A stretch of DNA of 7,762 bases, taken from the NCBI GenBank assembly GCA_023269335.1, contig JAHFTM010000077.1, positions 1 through 7,762 of the forward strand, given 5' to 3'. Of the stretch, positions 5,726 to 7,762 are shown piece after piece (the stretch's first letter is position 1; every line of letters begins with the position of its first letter). The translations under genes and the position numbers were made by a program. This DNA is from Chlamydiia bacterium (GTDB lineage: Bacteria; Chlamydiota; Chlamydiia; Chlamydiales; FEN-1388). The notes beneath the pieces were generated by a model. The model saw nothing but the letters and a program-made list of their open reading frames with translations. It did no database searches and was not told the DNA's origin.

Positions 5726-7455
5726 AGAGCTGTGTGCAGTACTTGGTGGCTCTCAGCCTGTTGATCACCTGTTTTGATCATACATTTCTTTTCTCTCAAG
5801 AAAGTGCCCAGGCAGATAGGCGTGTTGATGTTGTTGTATTTTCGTTTGATCGGCCAATGCAGCTCTTTGCATTTTTAGAATCAGCAGAGAAATACCTCAC
5901 AGGTATTGGTAGCATGCATGTTATTTATCGTTCATCGAGTGTTGCCTTTGAAAATGGCTATGCAGAGGTTATAGATAGCTTTCCAAACGCAATTTTCCAT
6001 AAGCAGTCTCACGAATCTGAGAGGGATTTTAAAAGTTTCGTTTTGACAGCCATGCAGTCAGCTAGCTTGTACATGATGTTTGCGGTAGATGATCTCATTG
6101 TAAAAGATCATGTCGACTTACAAGTATGTACAAAGGCTCTTGCAGAGCAGCAAGCATGGGGTTTTTTCTTGCGGCTCGGTAAAAATATCAACCACTGTTA
6201 CATGCTAGATAAAGTAACCCCTTGTCCAGCAGGAGTTGATATAGGTGCTGATATGTTTTCTTGGGAATTTTCTTCAGGTGATGGGGATTGGGCCTATCCA
6301 AACAATACGGATATGACCATCTATTTAAAAGAAGACATCCTGCCCTTTTTACAAACAGATACATATATAAATCCCAATTCGCTTGAATACAAATGGCAGA
6401 ATTGGGTGGTTAAGAATACGAAGCAAAAAGGTATCTGTTTTCAGAATTCTAAAAATATCAATGTGCCATTGAACGTTGTGAATGCCACGAGTGGCTGCAA
6501 GCAGATTGTATTTACTCCACTCCAACTTTTAGAGAAGTTTCAGCAAGGGTTGAAAATTGACATCACACAATATAACCAAATAAAAAATTCAGCTCCTCAT
6601 GCAGATATTCAGCCAACATTTGTTCAAAGAGCTGAGTGGCAAGTCGATACAGTTGTTTTTTCTTATGATCGCCCGTTACAACTCTTTGCCTACCTTGAAT
6701 CTGCTGAAAAATACCTGACAGGCGTTCATAAGACCCATGTCATTTACCGTTCATCAAGCAAAAATTATGAAGAAGGCTATAAAAAAGTAGCTCAAAGGTT
6801 TCCGAAAGTAATTTTTCATCAGCAGCAAGAAACAGAAGAGAGTGATTTTAAATCCCTTGTTCTAGCAGCACTGTATTCAAGTAAATCTTTCTGCGAGTAT
6901 ATGATGTTTGCAGTAGATGACTTGGTAGTAAAGGATTATACAGACGTGCAGGTGTGCACAAAAGCACTCTTTGAACACAAAGCCTGGGGGTTTTTTTTAC
7001 GGCTTGGTAAAAACATTCAATACTGTTACATGCTGTATCGACCTACGCCTTGTCCAAAAGGGGAGGAGCTTGGAAATAATCTTTTTTCATGGACTTTTTC
7101 ACAAGGTGATGGAGATTGGGGCTACCCCAATAATACGGATATGACGATCTATCGTAAAAGTGATCTGAAAAATTGTCTCAACACCGAAATCTTTAGTAAT
7201 CCAAATTCAATGGAGATTTGTTTACAAAAATTGAACAACATGGGGGCCAAAGGGATTTGCTTTAGCTTTTCAAGGAATATCAATATTCCCATCAATCTTG
7301 TCAATTTATCTGGCAACAGAAATAATCATTCTTTTACGCCACAAGAGCTTTTGGAAAGGTTTGAACAAGGATTGAAGATGAATATCTCGCAATTCCATCA
7401 AGTGACAAATGTATCGCCTCATGTTGACTATACCCCAACTTTTATTGCGAGGTAA
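5719..7455 (+). CDS. Internally duplicated GT-A-like protein of unrecognised family, with signal peptide
   Basis: A 578-residue protein made of an N-terminal signal-peptide-like segment (about 1-29) and two copies of one domain, residues 36-304 and 309-578, about 59% identical by hand count. Each copy starts with VVFS-F/Y-DRP, followed by LESAEKYLTG and HVIYRSSS, and then FAVDDL (121-126; 396-402 region), which resembles the metal-binding acidic pair of GT-A glycosyltransferases. Further conserved blocks are AWGFFLRLGKN, GDGDW (187-191; 463-467) followed by YPNNTDMTIY, and GICF. Four cysteines are kept in both copies (137, 160, 169, 240 and 413, 436, 445, 514), which could form disulfides if exported. 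I do not recognise a named family; a glycosyltransferase is inferred from the strand-DD pattern and the neighbours. ATG 5719 overlaps the upstream gene by 7 bases, implying coupling. Both copies keep the acidic motifs, so neither looks dead. Confidence 0.85.
   Translation: MVKSCVQYLVALSLLITCFDHTFLFSQESAQADRRVDVVVFSFDRPMQLFAFLESAEKYLTGIGSMHVIYRSSSVAFENGYAEVIDSFPNAIFHKQSHESERDFKSFVLTAMQSASLYMMFAVDDLIVKDHVDLQVCTKALAEQQAWGFFLRLGKNINHCYMLDKVTPCPAGVDIGADMFSWEFSSGDGDWAYPNNTDMTIYLKEDILPFLQTDTYINPNSLEYKWQNWVVKNTKQKGICFQNSKNINVPLNVVNATSGCKQIVFTPLQLLEKFQQGLKIDITQYNQIKNSAPHADIQPTFVQRAEWQVDTVVFSYDRPLQLFAYLESAEKYLTGVHKTHVIYRSSSKNYEEGYKKVAQRFPKVIFHQQQETEESDFKSLVLAALYSSKSFCEYMMFAVDDLVVKDYTDVQVCTKALFEHKAWGFFLRLGKNIQYCYMLYRPTPCPKGEELGNNLFSWTFSQGDGDWGYPNNTDMTIYRKSDLKNCLNTEIFSNPNSMEICLQKLNNMGAKGICFSFSRNINIPINLVNLSGNRNNHSFTPQELLERFEQGLKMNISQFHQVTNVSPHVDYTPTFIAR
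5824..6630 (+). repeat. Intragenic tandem duplication, unit 1
   Basis: Encodes residues 36-304 of the 578-residue protein, from VDVVVFS to PTFVQR. It pairs with unit 2 over its full length with a 3-residue gap near residue 116 and a small one near 230. Synonymous positions differ widely, so the duplication is old. Confidence 0.85.
6643..7452 (+). repeat. Intragenic tandem duplication, unit 2
   Basis: Encodes residues 309-578, from VDTVVFS to PTFIAR, ending at the last codon before the stop. Only four residues (AEWQ) link it to unit 1, and there is no second signal peptide, so the units form a single chain of two abutting domains. Confidence 0.85.
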
Positions 7456-7457
7456 GG
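7454..7457 (+). promoter_or_regulatory. Ribosome binding site for the gene at 7463
   Basis: AAGG lies 5 bases before ATG 7463, with a second option GAGG (7449-7452) 10 bases before it. Both sit on the stop region of the preceding gene, consistent with coupled translation, and they support the start of the truncated last gene. Confidence 0.5.
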
Positions 7458-7462
7458 TACAT

Positions 7463-7762
7463 ATGAAATGCTCTGTTTTTTTACAATGCCTCTGCTGTGT
7501 TCGGCTTGTTAGTGCAGTACTTTTTGCAACCGATGAGAGTGCAGCAATTCCAGCGATTTACAGTCAAATCAAAGATATTTACCACCCTACCTTGGATGAG
7601 TACAGAGCTATTCAGAACTATCTTGTTCATGGAGAAAGAGAAGAGGTCAAACGCTTACACGATTACAATTATGAGAATGTGGTAAGAAATTTTAAGATTA
7701 TTGGAAGCACACAGGAAGAGTTGCCAACATTTGAAATTATCAATGTGAACTCTGAATTGAGT
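7463..7762 (+). CDS. Start of a gene for an exported protein of unknown family (3' partial)
   Basis: An open frame of 100 codons begins at ATG 7463, 7 bases after the previous stop, and is still open at the window edge. It begins MKCSVFLQCLCC and continues hydrophobic to about residue 22 (VSAVLFA before Thr23), fitting a Sec signal peptide rich in cysteine (4 Cys in the first 12 residues). The mature part seen so far is charged and Tyr-rich (IYSQIKDIYHPTLDEYRAI, then HDYNYENVVRNFKIIG) and shows no motif I can name. The start, ribosome site and spacing support a real gene continuing the operon, and the pattern of exported proteins in this cassette makes another glycan enzyme a reasonable guess, nothing more. 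The family cannot be decided from the first 100 residues. Confidence 0.75.
   Translation, partial: MKCSVFLQCLCCVRLVSAVLFATDESAAIPAIYSQIKDIYHPTLDEYRAIQNYLVHGEREEVKRLHDYNYENVVRNFKIIGSTQEELPTFEIINVNSELS

Noticed and set aside
7497..7685. 62-codon plus-strand frame near the right edge
   Set aside because: It is the +1 shadow of the longer frame from ATG 7463, which has a ribosome site, a signal peptide and operon spacing.

Overview
The window is a gene-dense, moderately AT-rich bacterial stretch that reads as one accessory glycan-modification locus. It holds the tail of a repeat protein, seven complete genes and the start of an eighth. There are no RNA genes, transposases, phage genes or CRISPR arrays. 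The standard code is used, with UGA as stop. The organism cannot be fixed from this sequence. The roughly 54-residue W-rich repeats at the left edge, and glycosyltransferase paralogues carrying signal peptides, remind me of host-associated lineages such as environmental Chlamydiota or Dependentiae (TM6). That is an impression, not a demonstration.

Layout. Bases 1-366 are the C-terminal end of a secreted-type repeat protein. After a 98-base gap, a plus-strand run begins: two adjacent GT2 glycosyltransferase paralogues (465-1337 and 1337-2242), a GT10 fucosyltransferase-family protein (2249-3280) and a small SAM-methyltransferase-like protein (3298-3885). A convergent minus-strand gene (3916-4782) for a putative sugar O-methyltransferase of the NanM type interrupts the run; a small hairpin lies between the converging ends. 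From a short divergent intergenic region the plus strand resumes with a third GT2 paralogue (4868-5725). It overlaps by 7 bases a 578-residue protein made of two copies of one unrecognised, GT-A-like domain (5719-7455). A further gene with a signal-peptide-like N-terminus (7463 onward) runs off the right edge.

How the genes fit together. GT2, GT10 and sugar-methyltransferase families together point to assembly and decoration (possible fucosylation and O-methylation) of a glycan or glycoprotein. The striking point is that every enzyme in the cassette begins with a signal peptide or a single hydrophobic anchor, with no other membrane segment. GT2, GT10 and class I methyltransferases normally use cytosolic nucleotide sugars or SAM. 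A whole set carrying export signals is either an inner-membrane-tethered assembly line or a set of enzymes acting outside the cytoplasm, possibly in a host. I consider this the most interesting feature of the window.

Duplication has shaped the locus twice. The three GT2 proteins align without a gap over their last 246 residues (about 60, 58 and 54% identity by hand count), and each ends in tryptophan. The 578-residue protein is an internal tandem duplication whose halves are about 59% identical by hand count.
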